Below, piece by piece: positions 23,001 to 38,300 of a stretch of DNA of 64,000 nt (the stretch's first letter is position 1; each line of letters starts with the position of its first letter). The position numbers and the translations under genes are program-made. The stretch is from Hypomesus transpacificus (Eukaryota; Chordata; Actinopteri; Osmeriformes; Osmeridae), in contig NC_061073.1 in the NCBI RefSeq assembly GCF_021917145.1, forward strand, positions 15,597,507-15,661,506, given 5' to 3'. Below the pieces are notes generated by a model. The model did not search any database, had not been told where the DNA came from, and was given only the letters and a program-made list of their open reading frames with translations.

Positions 23001-25046
23001 TCATGTCACGCAGAGCTTGATAAGTTAGCTACAGCTCGGCTACATCCACCCTACTGCAGACTATCTGCATTCAGTACGCTCTCACTGGTATTCAAGAACG
23101 TTTTAGAAAAGTGTTATTGACATGTAACAAAGGCACCTTTTTGCAGATCAAATGTTTGACAACAGCTAGTTATCTCCAGACCTGAACTGAAGTGTGTCTG
23201 ACTGTGTCTGAAGTGAGTGATGATGCCCCCCCCCCTGGGCAGCCGGGAGCTGATTGTCAGCGGGAACAGAACCACAAAGACGGCCCTGTCTCCCCTCTGA
23301 AAAGAGAAAGCTGGCGCTTCACACGGAGGCCTTCTGGAAATGGCCGATGTCCTTATCTGTTATGTGACACCAGGACAAGCTGAATCCTGTCCTGTTCACT
23401 CATGCTCTGGCCTGATGACCTTTCTTGACACACTGATGTATTCACTGGCCTAATGGAGAAGAATCCCAAAAACCAGACTTGGCCTGTGTTTATGGATTTC
23501 CTGTGTGGTGACATCACTCTTAAATGGGAGACTTTGCCCAAACACACCCAATTGATATCAATGCCAGCAGTGTAGCTAAGTTCCTTATTGCAGCTAATGT
23601 ATAGATTTTCTGTGGAATTTCCAAAGCAGTTGGTTAATTGTTCTCCTCCTCTGCTGACACTGCGTCTGTTTGGCTGGGATTCTGTGTGTGGGAAGGTTGG
23701 GCGACTTATTTTACAGCTAAATCAGTCCCTCAACAATGCAAAATGCCAGCACACCTCTGAGTCATTCTTTTTTTTTTCATTAGAGAGGCAATGGTTATTC
23801 CACTGGTGTCACAGTCAGGCCCCAGTGATGTGGGAAGGGTGTTCCAACTAGTCTTCAAAACATGGTGACAGCTGTTCCTGACTGGCCCCTCAGAGCAGAT
23901 TTCCCAGTCCCCTACCATGCTGTATGCCCAGTCCCCTACCATGCTGTATGGAGTTTTTTTAGACCTGTTTGATTGTTCCTACTATCGACCTACCCACTGG
24001 CAACTCTTGAAGATCTGACTCAGGCTCAGTTTAAATTTAGGCTGTTGTAGTGACAGTGGAGGAAGCGTGTGTGTTTAAAAGGGGAAGTACAGTATATCTC
24101 TCTGACCAGTTGCCGTAACAGTGATATGAATGCAGATACTGGCTCTGTTTTTTGTCACCCTGACCCAACCCCATCAAATCATGAAGCACAGTCTGGGCTT
24201 TCATACAGAACATCCTCTGAGCCAGTGGTGTGTGGACATGGTTGGGAGGATGTGACCTCATGTGATGGCACTGGATGCAAGTTCTGGAGCCAGGACTGCC
24301 CCTGAGCTCTGACCGCTGACTTCCACTGCCTCTCCAGGGCAACCGAATTCGAGGGGAAGTTGTACATTGTGGAATTACTTAATACATATTCACTGTGTGT
24401 CTCTTAACTGTCATTCTTTTTTTGTTCTTCACGGAAATATCAGTAGTCAAAGGTCAAAGGAACTATAGTTCGCTTTTGCCACGTACACTCGAGCCTTTCT
24501 TTTCTGTGGTCTATATTTGGCTTAGAAACAACACATATGTTGACGGTTTTTCTGTAATGATGCTTCCTGAAGTTTACATTCCAGAACTCGAGTTCTATCT
24601 TGAGACATCATTGGGGTGTAGAGAATCAACGTGCCTGTTTTGAATGTATTGGGTCCGTTAATTCAGAAAACAAAGGCTACACAACCCTATGATAGCATAA
24701 GATCATATTAAAAATATTGCCAATCTATGTCTTGTCCATCCCAATGGTGAGCCTGCTCTGACTTCAACATGGTCACAATGAGGACGTCATGGAAAACAGC
24801 ACCCCTGAGGTTGTGAAAGTGAGAGAAAAAAAAACAGCTACTTCTGCTTTCTGTAGCTGCCGGTTATTTTTGGCCTTTGCACAACGATACTACTCCGACA
24901 CATTCCTCTCCCTCCACCATGGCAAGGTGCTTCACTACATTTGACAACCTGCTCTTCGGTACTGTGAAAATAAAACATGCTTGTGTCCTGCCATGTACAC
25001 GGTCTTGATCAGTCAGTAAAAGACTGTGGTGCTGCATGCTGTTTAC
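20044..25046 (+). other. csk: Most of the long csk first intron
   Basis: This is the part of the inferred intron before the minisatellite. It holds an AT microsatellite at about 21735-21790 and a 29-base tandem duplication at 23898-23951. Short open frames here match no family I recognise and none joins csk in phase. No RNA gene is visible. Confidence 0.4.
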
Positions 25047-26226
25047 TGACACTGTGAGTGTTGTGTTCCTGTAGATGTGTGTGCAGGGTCTGATGGTAGT
25101 AGCCAGTAGGGATGGGCATTCGACTAAATTGTCTTAATCGATCGTCGGGAGAATTAACGATCGATTTTCGATTAATCATTAACATTTTTATATTAAAATT
25201 TACTATTTATAGGCTATATTAAAATGCAGTGAAAATAGAAAAAACAGCGTGTTTACGCATTGAGATCTGTAGCTATTAGAAAAACAACTATTTCTGTAAC
25301 TCCTAGAAGCGGAGCCGACAGCTAGAAGCCTGTGCTCAAACACAACTGACCCTCGTTTTTTTCCGGCTAATTAACAAAGCTTCATAAAAACCTTCGCCCT
25401 CAACAATACTTAAGGGTAGCATATCCATGTCGATGGACTTGCAGATCCGTTGGGTAATTTTCTCTGCTCGTTGTGCATCGCAGATCCTCCGTGCTAGCAC
25501 CGAGAGCAGGATGCACCGTAGGATGTACGTTCTTCAACTATATCATTTGAGTCGTGGAGGAGTTGTAATTATACTCAGCTTTGCAGTGTTGGCGGTGAAC
25601 AAAGTAATTTTTTAGTCAATATGGTCTCACGCTACACTTCGCCGTGACATCTTCATGTTTACTTTTGAAATACATGGAAACTCGCCGGTAACTGAGTAGG
25701 CCTGTGGCGTTTTTTTCCAAACATTGGCTTCATTTGGTAAAATGTTTAATTGCTGCCACATAGCGAAATCCATTGCATTCCTTCATGACTCACACTACGC
25801 CACAGAACACGCATTAGTTTTATCGATGAACAAATAATGTCATCGACTAAATTCTTAATGATCGATAATCGATCGTCGATTAATTATGCCCATCCCTAGT
25901 AACCAGTGTGATGCTGTGTGTGTTGTGTTCCTGTAGGTTCGTGTGCAAGGTCTGATGGTAGTAACCAGTGTGATGCTGTGTGTGTTGTGTTCCTGTAGGT
26001 GTGTGTGCAGGGTCTGATGGTAGTTACCAGTGTGATGCTGTGTGTGTTGTGTTCCTGTAGGTGTGTGTGCAGGGTCTGATGGTAGTAACCAGTGTGATGC
26101 TGTGTGTGTTGTGTTCCTGTAGATGTGTGTGTGTGTAGGGTCTGATGGTAGTAACCAGTGTGATGCTGTGTGTGTTGTGTTCCTGTAGGTGTGTGTGCAG
26201 GGTCTGATGGTAGTAACCAGTGTGGG
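25047..26226 (+). repeat. About 62-bp minisatellite before the csk start codon, interrupted by a transposon
   Basis: Six units share the order TGATGCTGTGTGTGTTGTG, TTCCTGTAG, GTGTGTGTGCAG, GGTCTGATGGTAGTAACCAG. One unit lies before and five after the insertion at 25107-25898. Each unit carries a pyrimidine/GT-rich tract followed by one or two AG dinucleotides that resemble 3' splice sites. The last unit runs into the sequence just upstream of the csk ATG at 26268. Confidence 0.92.
25107..25898. mobile_element. Non-autonomous hAT-type DNA transposon (792 bp)
   Basis: The element begins TAGGGATGGGCAT and ends with its reverse complement ATGCCCATCCCTA. Inside the ends are further mirrored stretches rich in ATCGAT and CGATTAAT. 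The 8 bases on the left (GTAGCCAG, 25099-25106) and right (GTAACCAG, 25899-25906) differ at one position. An 8-bp target duplication is diagnostic of hAT elements. No transposase is encoded. Confidence 0.88.
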
Positions 26227-26267
26227 TTCCCTGTGAGCGAACACCACCGCCCCCCTCGTCAAGTGTA

Positions 26268-29941
<3,674 letters not shown>

Positions 29942-29949
29942 AAGGGGGC

Positions 29950-29969
29950 GGGGGGGGGGGGGGGGGGGG
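29950..29969 (+). repeat. Poly-G run of 20 in the csk 3' UTR
   Basis: An uninterrupted G run begins 8 bases after the csk stop codon. It could form G-quadruplex structure in the mRNA and is also a common site of assembly error. Confidence 0.9.
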
Positions 29970-31018
29970 TGAGGGCAACAGCACCAGAGAGGTTGAAGAA
30001 AACTTGCCTCCATTTTTTTTATTGGACTCTTTTGACCATAGCCCGAGATGTGCACCAGATCTCAAGGACTGCAGAAGCTCCCTTTTCTTCATATCTTCAA
30101 GAGGAAAACTTTTTTTTGTTTTGTTTCAAACGTTTTAATTTGTTGAACGGGTTTCAGGCAGACCTTGGTTGTAAAATGTATCTTTATGTTGATGTTTGAC
30201 ACATTTAACTTTTGTCATCTTCTAAGTTAAAACCCTTACCTCAGGGTGTGTCAATACTACTAGTACAAGTACTAGATAAGTTCTGCTGTGTCAAATCTAC
30301 TTTGATCTGATTTGTGGTACCAGTAGGGCACTACACATTCCGTCTCTGATATGCAGTTCAAGTGTATCAATCTGTGCCAAAGTGCCTCCTGAACAGAGAT
30401 CAGTATGCCTCCTCACAACTTAATTCATTCTATTTTTTTGTTTTTTTTACTTTTTTATGTTTTGTACTTTTTATTTGCTTTATATGTGTTCACTCTGACA
30501 ATTTTTCATCTCAAAGGAAGCATTTAAACTTGAAATTAAGAATCATTTGTCTTGCTAAGGATATATCTTAACATTTCAGGAGGTATAAGGGGTTGGAATT
30601 AGTTTAATCCTAAATGGTATTCGTTCATGGTAAATATACAGACATACGACATTTTCTGATTTCAGCTGTGGTGAGTACAAGGAAGTTGGTGGGAGCCAAT
30701 AGGAATAGATTGCATGTGGATGAAAAATCTTATTTCTACTGATGTTCATTTTGTCCTAATTATAATTATTAAATCATTCCACTTTAAATACAACAAGGAA
30801 ACGTGCATTTTTGTGTGTGTCTCACCAAAAAAAATTAAAAATATAAAATAAATACGTTGACAAAAAAACTGCCTTGCATGGAGGAACTACTGTATTGGTT
30901 GCAAGAGCGAGTCGGAATTGTTTATGTGTTGCGCATTGGTGCAACAATGAAATGGACACAGAAAACAAAGCAACACGCAGGGTAGCGCACTTAACGTCAC
31001 AGGCACAGCCACGAAAGA
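29970..31018 (+). other. csk 3' UTR and short gap to adal
   Basis: About 1 kb with T-rich sequence and no coding exon. An AATAAA at 30847-30852 is a candidate csk poly(A) signal. That would leave only about 170 bases before the adal start codon for the adal promoter. Confidence 0.5.
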
Positions 31019-34000
31019 ATGGAGACAGAAGCTGATGCATTTTACCGAGAGCTGCCAAAGGTGGTGAGTAAACATTGGAAGCATTGCTTTAGTTAGCTAA
31101 ATGGTCATCAGTGTGAAATCCATCGACACTTGTTTGTCCCAGGAGCTGCATGCCCACCTCAACGGTTCTATAAGTTCCGCCACAATCGAGAAACTTATCG
31201 CCCGCAAGCCTCATCTCAACATTGGACACAGCATGACAGCTATTCAAAGTGGACAACGCAGGACGCTGGAGGAGTGCGTAGGCTATAATATGATTACCAC
31301 TGCACTGGGCCGGAATCCAGGATGTGGATTAACTATTATAATTTACTCGTGAACATTGTTTGACAGTTAGCTGTAACTAGTCTACTCATTTGACTTTGAC
31401 CTGTAACATTTTCGTTTTCAGATGTTTTCAGGTATTCAAAGTAATTCATCAGTTAGTGGATTCAGAAGAGGATATTTTAATGGTAAAGTAGACCGTGGTT
31501 GCCCTCAGTCTATTATGTCACGAACCAGTAGTACGGCGATTTATTTCTTTACCAGCTACCTGAAACTTCGGTTCATATTCCAGGTTGCAAAAGATGTCAT
31601 AAAGGAGTTTGCGGATGATGGAGTAAAGTATTTAGAACTGAGAAGTACACCAAGAGAGGAGAAAAACACTGGCAAGGAGCTTAAAAGTTACTCATTACTT
31701 TAATGTGTGGTGTTCTGTATGGGGTTACTCTGAATCACTTTGTATTATTTAGGATTGACCAAAAAAAACTACGTGGAAACAATCATTGAGGCCATTCACC
31801 AGTGTAAAAAGGAGGGAGTTGACACTGAAGTCAGGTAGGCAGCCAATCCAATTCCAGTCATGTGGATAATTATGTTGTAACCCCTTTGGTCATTCTATCC
31901 AAAACACACATGCTAACCCCTTTGGTCATTCTATCCAAAACACACATGCTTACCCCTTTGGTCATTCTATCCAAAACACACATACTAACCCCTTTGGTCA
32001 TTTCATCCAAAACACACATGCTTACCCCTTTGGTCATTCTATCCAAAACACATGCTAACCCCTTTAGTCATTTACCCCAAAACACACATACTAACCCCTT
32101 TGGTCATTTACCCAAAAACACACATGCTAACCCCTTTGGTCATTTTATCCAAAACACACATGCTAACCCCTTTGGTCATTTCATCCAAAACACACATACT
32201 AACCTCTTTGGTCATATTATCCAAAACACACATGCTAACCCCTTTGGTCATTTACCCCAAAACACACATGCTAACCCCTTTGGTCATTTACCCCAAAACA
32301 CACATACTAACCCCTTTGGTCATTTACCCCAAAACACACATACTAACCCCTTTGGTCATTTTATCCAAAACACACATACTAACCCCTTTGGTCATTTTAT
32401 CCAAAACACACATACTAACCCCTTTGGTCATTTTATCCTAAACACACATACTAACCCCTTTGGTCATTTTATCCTAAACACACATACTAACCCCTTTGGT
32501 CATTTTATCCTAAACACACACACTAACCAGAGTGAGAACTATACAATGATAATCAGGGGGGTCAACTTCTCCTCCAGGGCATAAAGTAATATTTAGGATT
32601 GCAGGTAAGAACGATATATAAATGTATCAACCCCCCTGACCTGTTGTTTTTACATCTTTTGGGGCGGTCCAAGTCTTAATTAGGGGGGTCACACCCCCCC
32701 AAGCTCCCACCGTAATTCAAACACTAGTTGTACATAGTCATGGGTTTAACTCAAGTTTCTTTTCTAAGGTTCCTCGTAGCTGTTGACCGCAGGAATGGTA
32801 CTGAAGTGGCTATGGAGACTGTCAAACTGGCAGAGGATTTCATGCTGTCCACTAGTGGTTTGGTGGTCGGGCTTGACCTGAGCGGAGATCCAACGGTGAG
32901 GACCACACTGAGTGTTCCAACGCTCACACACACGAGTGTTTGAAAAAGACTAAAACAGTTTTCCCGCCAAAAGGTTGGCCATGGCAAAGATCTACTTCCT
33001 GCCTTGGAGAAAGCCAAGCACAGTGGGCTGAAACTAGCACTGCACATGTCAGAGGTGAGTAACCAAATACCAGGGGCGTTGCCCCAGTATAAATCTGCTG
33101 TGCCCCAGTCAAATCGAATTTCCCTTTTGGTAATTTCTTCCAAAACACACATACTGACCCCTTTGGTAATTTCACCCAAAACACACATACTGACCCCTTT
33201 GGTAATTTAATCCAAAACACACATACTAACCCCTTTGCTAATTTTCCCACTGGTAATTTTATCCAAAACACACATACTAACCCCTTTGCTAATGTAGTAC
33301 ATGTTTGTTATGTTATTACACTGTAGTTACACTGTAGCAGAGATGGGAAGTAAATAATTTGTTACTGTTCTGTACTATTTTTAAACATGATAATGTGTAC
33401 TTCTACTTGAGTAAAGGATGTGTGTACTTGACATCTGACCATCTCACCAGTGATTTTGATATTTTTCACTTATACAGTAGTGCTCCATTGTTTGTTCAAG
33501 GTCCCCTCTCAGATGGAGGAGTCTGATTTGCTGCTCAACATTCCACCTCACAGGATTGGTCATGGTACATTTTTACACCCTGAAATGGGCGGGTCCCAGA
33601 GCCTTGTTGATAAGGTTCAGAAGAACAACATACCTCTGGGTAAGAAACACTTTTTGTTTGTAAAGGAAATATAAGTGGGAAAACATTACCGTTTCATTTT
33701 CTTTTTTTACAGAATTATGTCTGACCTCTAACGTCAAGGGTCAAACGGTGCCATCCTATTCCCAACACCACTTCCCTTATTGGTACCAGTCAGGACACCC
33801 CTGTGTGATCTGTGTGAGTCTGCTTTATACTTGCAACCCTGGCACAGGGACTAACAGGGTAAAGTGCAAGTATGTCATCGTTGTTTGCTTTTTTCTTGTT
33901 TGCTTTTTTTCCTCACAGGTACACCCTTGCATTTTTCAATGTTCATGTTGTTTAATTGTATCTTGTTTTACTACATGCTCTTATGGTTCTTCCCTTTGGG

Positions 34001-34372
34001 ACTTATTTAGTTTTTACACAATGTATGCTTCATGTTTTGGTTACCCGCAATGTTTGGGGCTACCTCGTTGTTATGATCAGTGACCTATGCACTTTTGTAA
34101 AGCTCTCTTTTGGAAGTCGCTTTGGGTAAAAGAGTCGAGAGAGTAGATGTAAAAACATGTTGTCCTCTGGCCTTTTTCAGACTGACGACAAGGGAGTCTT
34201 CTGCACGGACCTCTCTCTGGAGTACCAGCGGGCCGCCTCCACCTTTGGGCTGAGTCATGAAGCCATGTGGAAGCTGTCCCAGCAGGCCATAGACTGTAGC
34301 TTCGCACCGGACGCTCTGAAGGATCAGCTGAAGCAGAAGTGGACAGAGCTGCGGCCAGCAGTACTTCGCTAA
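31019..34372 (+). CDS. adal: Adenosine deaminase-like protein, N6-methyl-AMP deaminase (348 aa, 10 exons)
   Basis: Exons are 31019-31063, 31143-31273, 31422-31482, 31584-31671, 31753-31834, 32769-32895, 32974-33054, 33501-33639, 33713-33813 and 34181-34372. They give 348 aa; human is 355. The family removes the modified amino group of N6-methyl-AMP and related nucleotides, giving IMP, in the cytosol after RNA turnover. Metal ligands of the ADA fold are visible: HAHLN near residues 18-22, ALHMSE near 200-205 (His plus catalytic Glu), RIGHG near 223-227 (His) and the CTDDKG Asp pair near 285. LDLSGDP is conserved. The donor after exon 4 is GC (ACTG|GCAAGG), required to keep TGLTKKNYVE in frame. 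Introns 5 and 7 carry related minisatellites. The gene appears intact. Confidence 0.96.
31868..32527 (+). repeat. 36-bp minisatellite in adal intron 5, about 18 copies
   Basis: The unit reads approximately CTAACCCCTTTGGTCATT followed by TATCCAAAACACACAT. It repeats from just after exon 5 with small substitutions (TTACCCC, TTTATCC or TTCATCC variants). Nearly all copies are exactly 36 bases, so long open frames cross the array and encode a 12-residue repeat with NPFGHFIQNTHT as one form. It lies inside an intron bounded by normal splice sites, so translation is unlikely. Confidence 0.95.
32528..32768 (+). other. End of adal intron 5 with G/C-run remnant
   Basis: Between the minisatellite and exon 6 are several GGGGGGT and ACCCCCC blocks and a short AT-rich part. 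It looks like a decayed mobile element or low-complexity DNA. I cannot assign a family. Confidence 0.3.
33118..33295 (+). repeat. Related minisatellite in adal intron 7, about 5 copies
   Basis: Copies of ACCCCTTTGGTAATTT plus CCAAAACACACATACT recur here. They share most of the 36-base unit of intron 5 but carry GGTAATTT in place of GGTCATTC and some shorter spacings. The two arrays flank exons 6 and 7 in the same orientation. Confidence 0.92.
34113..34150 (+). mobile_element. Decayed SINE/LINE tail in adal intron 9
   Basis: AAGTCGCTTTGGGTAAAAGA resembles the tail of the SINE copies at 7203 and 48946 (AAGTCGCTCTGGATAAGAGC). It sits just before the last adal exon. Confidence 0.45.
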
Positions 34373-34391
34373 CAGTTTTTTTAGTCAATCA

Positions 34392-34565
34392 TCTACAGCA
34401 GTGGTTCTCAACCGTGGTCCTTAGGGCGCCTGTCCTGCATGTATAGACTTTTCCCTGTGCCAACACACCTGATTCGAATGAATGGGTCGTTATCTAGCTA
34501 TGCTGAAGCCTGGTAACAACCTTTCATTTGAATCAGGTGTGTGAGCACTGTTCTACCCTGGGTAA
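34392..34565. mobile_element. Palindromic MITE-like element in the adal 3' UTR
   Basis: CAGTGGTTCTCAACC opens the element. Near the middle are ACACCTGATTCGAATGAATG and, mirrored further on, CATTTGAATCAGGTGTGTGAG. This is a long imperfect inverted repeat typical of hAT-related teleost MITEs. A related element lies at 45697-45857. The right terminus is degraded. It follows the adal stop by about 20 bases and precedes the poly(A) signals. Confidence 0.7.
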
Positions 34566-34606
34566 CCCCGTAGGTGTACTTGGTGTGAGTAGAGGATAAA
34601 GCTCTT

Positions 34607-34617
34607 AATAAAATAAA
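34607..34617 (+). terminator. adal: adal poly(A) signals (two overlapping AATAAA)
   Basis: AATAAAATAAA gives two overlapping hexamers about 235 bases after the adal stop. The adal 3' UTR therefore includes the MITE-like palindrome. Confidence 0.65.
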
Positions 34618-34794
34618 GAGGAACTAGAACTTTTGGTTTGTGGATTGGCTACTTCAGCATACTGTCGCAAAAGGCACATTACAATTAAGCAGTGAAAGGA
34701 TTCACAGGGTCCCCGCGGGGTCTTAAGTCTACAATTCTGAACTTTAAATTTAAGACCTTAAAACCTCTTAAAAACAGCCACAATTATCAATTGG

Positions 34795-34876
34795 TTTGAG
34801 TGAGATTTGAACCAGGGGTAACATGTTTGACAATAGACTCAATGGTACATATGCTTACACACTGAGCCACTGCAAA
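34795..34876 (-). repeat. tRNA-like pseudogene or SINE head
   Basis: Read on the minus strand, GCAGTGGCTCAGTGTGTAAG resembles the tRNA A box and D arm. About 45 bases further, GGTTCAAATC resembles the B box and T arm. No clean acceptor stem is seen, so this is a relic rather than a working tRNA gene. Confidence 0.45.
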
Positions 34877-35152
34877 GATACTTTTCTTCATGACGGTGTA
34901 ATTGCCGTTATGACACTACTAAATGCCAAAGGACAAGGTACGTTTTGTTTTTGCTAAAGTTATTCAACAGAATGCTCTGCCTTCTAATCATACTTACAAA
35001 ACAAGTGAAAGTTTGCTGAAGGATTTCTAAGAATTTGTTCACGAAATACAGTGACGATATGTAAACTTATTGAATAGACTTATTTATTTCTGCAACACAG
35101 TTAAAAATTAAACAGAAATGTACAACTTACCGTCCATTCAGCGGAACAAATG

Positions 35153-35158
35153 TTTATT
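35153..35158 (-). terminator. nat10: Candidate nat10 poly(A) signal
   Basis: TTTATT on the plus strand is AATAAA on the minus strand, about 206 bases past the nat10 stop at 35364. Another AT-rich candidate lies near 35080. Adal (plus) and nat10 (minus) converge here. Confidence 0.45.
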
Positions 35159-35363
35159 TGTTACAGAATACATAATGTTGTTCATATTTTTATTTTTTTT
35201 TTTCCAAAATACGTCCACTCTGATGCTTGTCATCCACTGGAACATAAACAAGTCCATTCTGTCCTTCTCAAACCCAGACACCAAAGAGAGGGCTGCAGGT
35301 CCTCGGGCTGCAGGTCCTCGGCCCACTGTCCAGTCCTCGGCTACAGGATTGTTTGTTCCAACC

Positions 35364-38300
35364 TCACGCCCTCTTCCCAAATTTGCCTTTCTTTTCCTTG
35401 CTCCTCCTCTTCAGTTTCCCGTGCTCCGAGTCTCCCTGGCTGGCCGCCTTGTTCCCTCCATCCAGCTTCCTCTTCTTGTCACTGTAAGAAAGGACAACGT
35501 TAGGAGACACTCAACACAGACTATGCTTTGTCCACACACACACACACAACTTCTCTTCCCCCCTCTTCTCACCTTTTGATGCTGATGATGGTTGGGCTCC
35601 CTGCTTTCTGTAATACCTGATCCCACTCCTCATCGTCTCCTCGGATTGTGTACCTGCATGACGACGGGAAGAGTTCACTACAGCAGGAGGCTCCACCAGG
35701 AACTGCCCGATGCTCCTTTCCCCTTCCTGCATACTCACTGTGCCAGGTCCATCTCCTTGACCTTCTCCATGTCCTGTTTGTGCTTCTCGTCAAACTCCTT
35801 GGCCGCCTCGTTCTGAGATGGACAAAAGCTCAGTTACTTTTCATTGCGTTCTAACCGGGACCTTTTCGGCTGCTGTATTTGTATGTAAACGAGGTGTTTG
35901 TAAGGGGAACCCATACCAGATCCTCATTTAGGGACCGCACTGTCGGCTCCATTTCTATTTCTTTGGAAGTCACCATTTCTGCCTCAACGGCCTTCTCTTG
36001 GATTCTGTTGAGGAACTAGGGACAAGAGAAATAACGATCCAATGACAATCTGTGAATGAACCGCGGTGGATTCTTAAAAAAACGTCTAAATTCACTTGCT
36101 CACCTGCACCACTTTACGAATGAGGCGGTTGAAGAGGCCCATGAGCTGGCTGCTGGGGAGGTTGATCTCCCCCTGCAGAGTGTCCACAGACTTGTGCTGC
36201 AGCCCCACTCCCAACAACAACGCCTAGGGGAACACAGACACATACACGCTCTCAAACGAGGGACTACACTAGACGTCCTATAAAAAAGGCGGGAAAGAGC
36301 CCAACGATGTGCGGTGTGGGCCCGGCTTCCTCACACACTGCGCCGCAGAGAAGGAGACGTCTCCCAGCTGCTTGAGGAAGAACACGCGGGCCACGGCCGG
36401 GATCAGGTCCATGATGAGATGGTAGTCCACCATGTTCCTGGAGTACATCTCCATGCGCTTCAGGTCGTAGGGGCTGAACTGGGCGGCCAGCTCGGAGTTG
36501 CTGAGCGCTGGGGACAGATGTGCAGGTAGAGGCTCGTCACACTCTGAGTGAGTTGTGTGGTTGGGTTGTTCTTAGGGGAATTCTTTAGCACTACATTTAA
36601 AATTATTGTCTATGTATGTAGCTCATAGGTTAGGACTTAATTACAGGCATAGATTTAATACAGGTAATATAGGCCGGTAGGAATTGTCAAAATGGAGCAG
36701 GGCCAAATAAAAGTACTTGTCCTTGTGACAAATGGTAATAAACAAAACAATCCAGTGGAGAGTTAGTCTTACTATAAGGGGGGTCCTGCTTGGCATTCTT
36801 GTTCTGCAGGATGTTGAGGGCCATGCTGGGGCTGAAGCTGCTGAACTGGAATGACAGCAGAGCCAGGAAGCGTTTGCGGAAGTCTGCAGGGGAAACAAGT
36901 GATGACATTGATCCACGGGGGCTTCATAAAGGGGTGTGGCATGAGAGGTGCCCAATGGGAACAGAGCCTCACCCTTCCAGAACGCAGCCAGCCACTGGCC
37001 CTGGTCAGGAGCCTCCTCTGTGTTCAGCTCCTTCAGCATCACACACGAGTGCTCCCCTGTCAGGTCATTCTGGGGGAAAACAAAACACCAGAGTTTAGAG
37101 GAAAGCAGTTATCACCGCGGTGTGAGATGGGATTCATTTGGACTTGCAGCACGCTACTTACAGGAGTTTGGCGTAAATACACTGGGACGAAGCCAGCTTT
37201 CTTCCAGAACCTGTCAAGTAGATCAATCAATAAATCGTTAATGTCCCAGTAGAGCAATTCTGGTGTAGCTTCAAGACAAATACACTGTACATACAGCCAC
37301 AAAAACACAAATAACAAGCAAAACACCAAGTTTACTAAATGCAACAAGTGGGAAAAAAATAAAATCAAAACAGTCAAATAAAATCCCCAAAATGCAACAA
37401 TAGGAGGTGGAATACAGTTTATGGTTGATGGCAGCTACTGCCCTCAGAGTAAACCTCTGGAGGTCCCCAGGCCAGACTTGGGATGTGTGTAACACGTGCC
37501 TGAGCAGCTGGGAGGTGAGACCATAGGAGACCCCCAGGTAGTCCAGCTTCTCGGCCCTCCTCTCAGTCAGCTTCAGCAGGAGAGGCGGAAGGTCCTTCCT
37601 GGGGGACAGCACCTCCTCCAGGAGACTGACAGCCTACACACAACATAGTTGATGGGTCAATGAAAAAGATCAAGATCAGGTCTTATCAAAAGCTTAATCT
37701 TTTTTAAACAAATTTACATGGATTTCAGAATAGCTTAGTATTTTTGTAAGTGGCTCTTTTTGCTGGAATGACAGTATGCACCTGAGCATGGACCCCACGA
37801 CTTTGTGCAAAACCTGATGATCCCGGCATGATTTGACAACATTCCAGAGAGCTGCTTGTGATGTCACGGAATGCTTAGCTTTCTCTGTCATCCCCGATTC
37901 AAAGTTCAATGTGTAGTTACCTCACTGCTGACCGAGGTGATCTCACTGGTAGCAGTCAGGGAGTTCTCATCCATGAAGGGGAACCGGCCCTCATAATACA
38001 GCTGCAACTGCTGCAGGGCCCTGGTGCCATAACCCATCTACATACACAAAATGAACCAGTACTCAGTGGACACCTCATTCAGTGTCACCATAAACACATC
38101 TGTCACTGCCAGAGGAGGAAAAACGCTTCTCTGAAAGACTCACCCCTTGATAGTCTGGGTTGACAGCAATACGGACCACCCTGCCTCCGGAGAGACTGCC
38201 AAACTCTGGATCTTGAAACTGGCAAAAGCAGGACAGCGTATGGGTCATACTGGTACGGATGCTTGGCAGAGTGCCGAAGGGGCAGATTCCAGCGTAACAC

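Noticed and set aside
23898-23951. A two-copy 29-base direct repeat in the csk intron as a regulatory pair
   Set aside because: A single tandem duplication in an intron needs no special explanation and has no recognised motif.
24395-24643. A small frame with a hydrophobic start that looks like a signal peptide, in the csk intron
   Set aside because: It has no family similarity and no splice partners, and one hydrophobic stretch in AT-rich DNA is common by chance.
25427-25615. A 62-residue frame inside the hAT-type element as a transposase remnant
   Set aside because: It shows no hAT transposase motif such as a BED zinc finger or the dimerisation block; the element is best called non-autonomous.
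25855-26262. A histidine/threonine repeat frame on the minus strand
   Set aside because: It is the complement of the 62-bp minisatellite before csk.
31862-32584. A 240-residue open frame with a 12-residue repeat, as a possible repeat protein
   Set aside because: It is fully explained by a 36-bp minisatellite inside an adal intron with normal flanking splice sites. No start context or family similarity supports translation.
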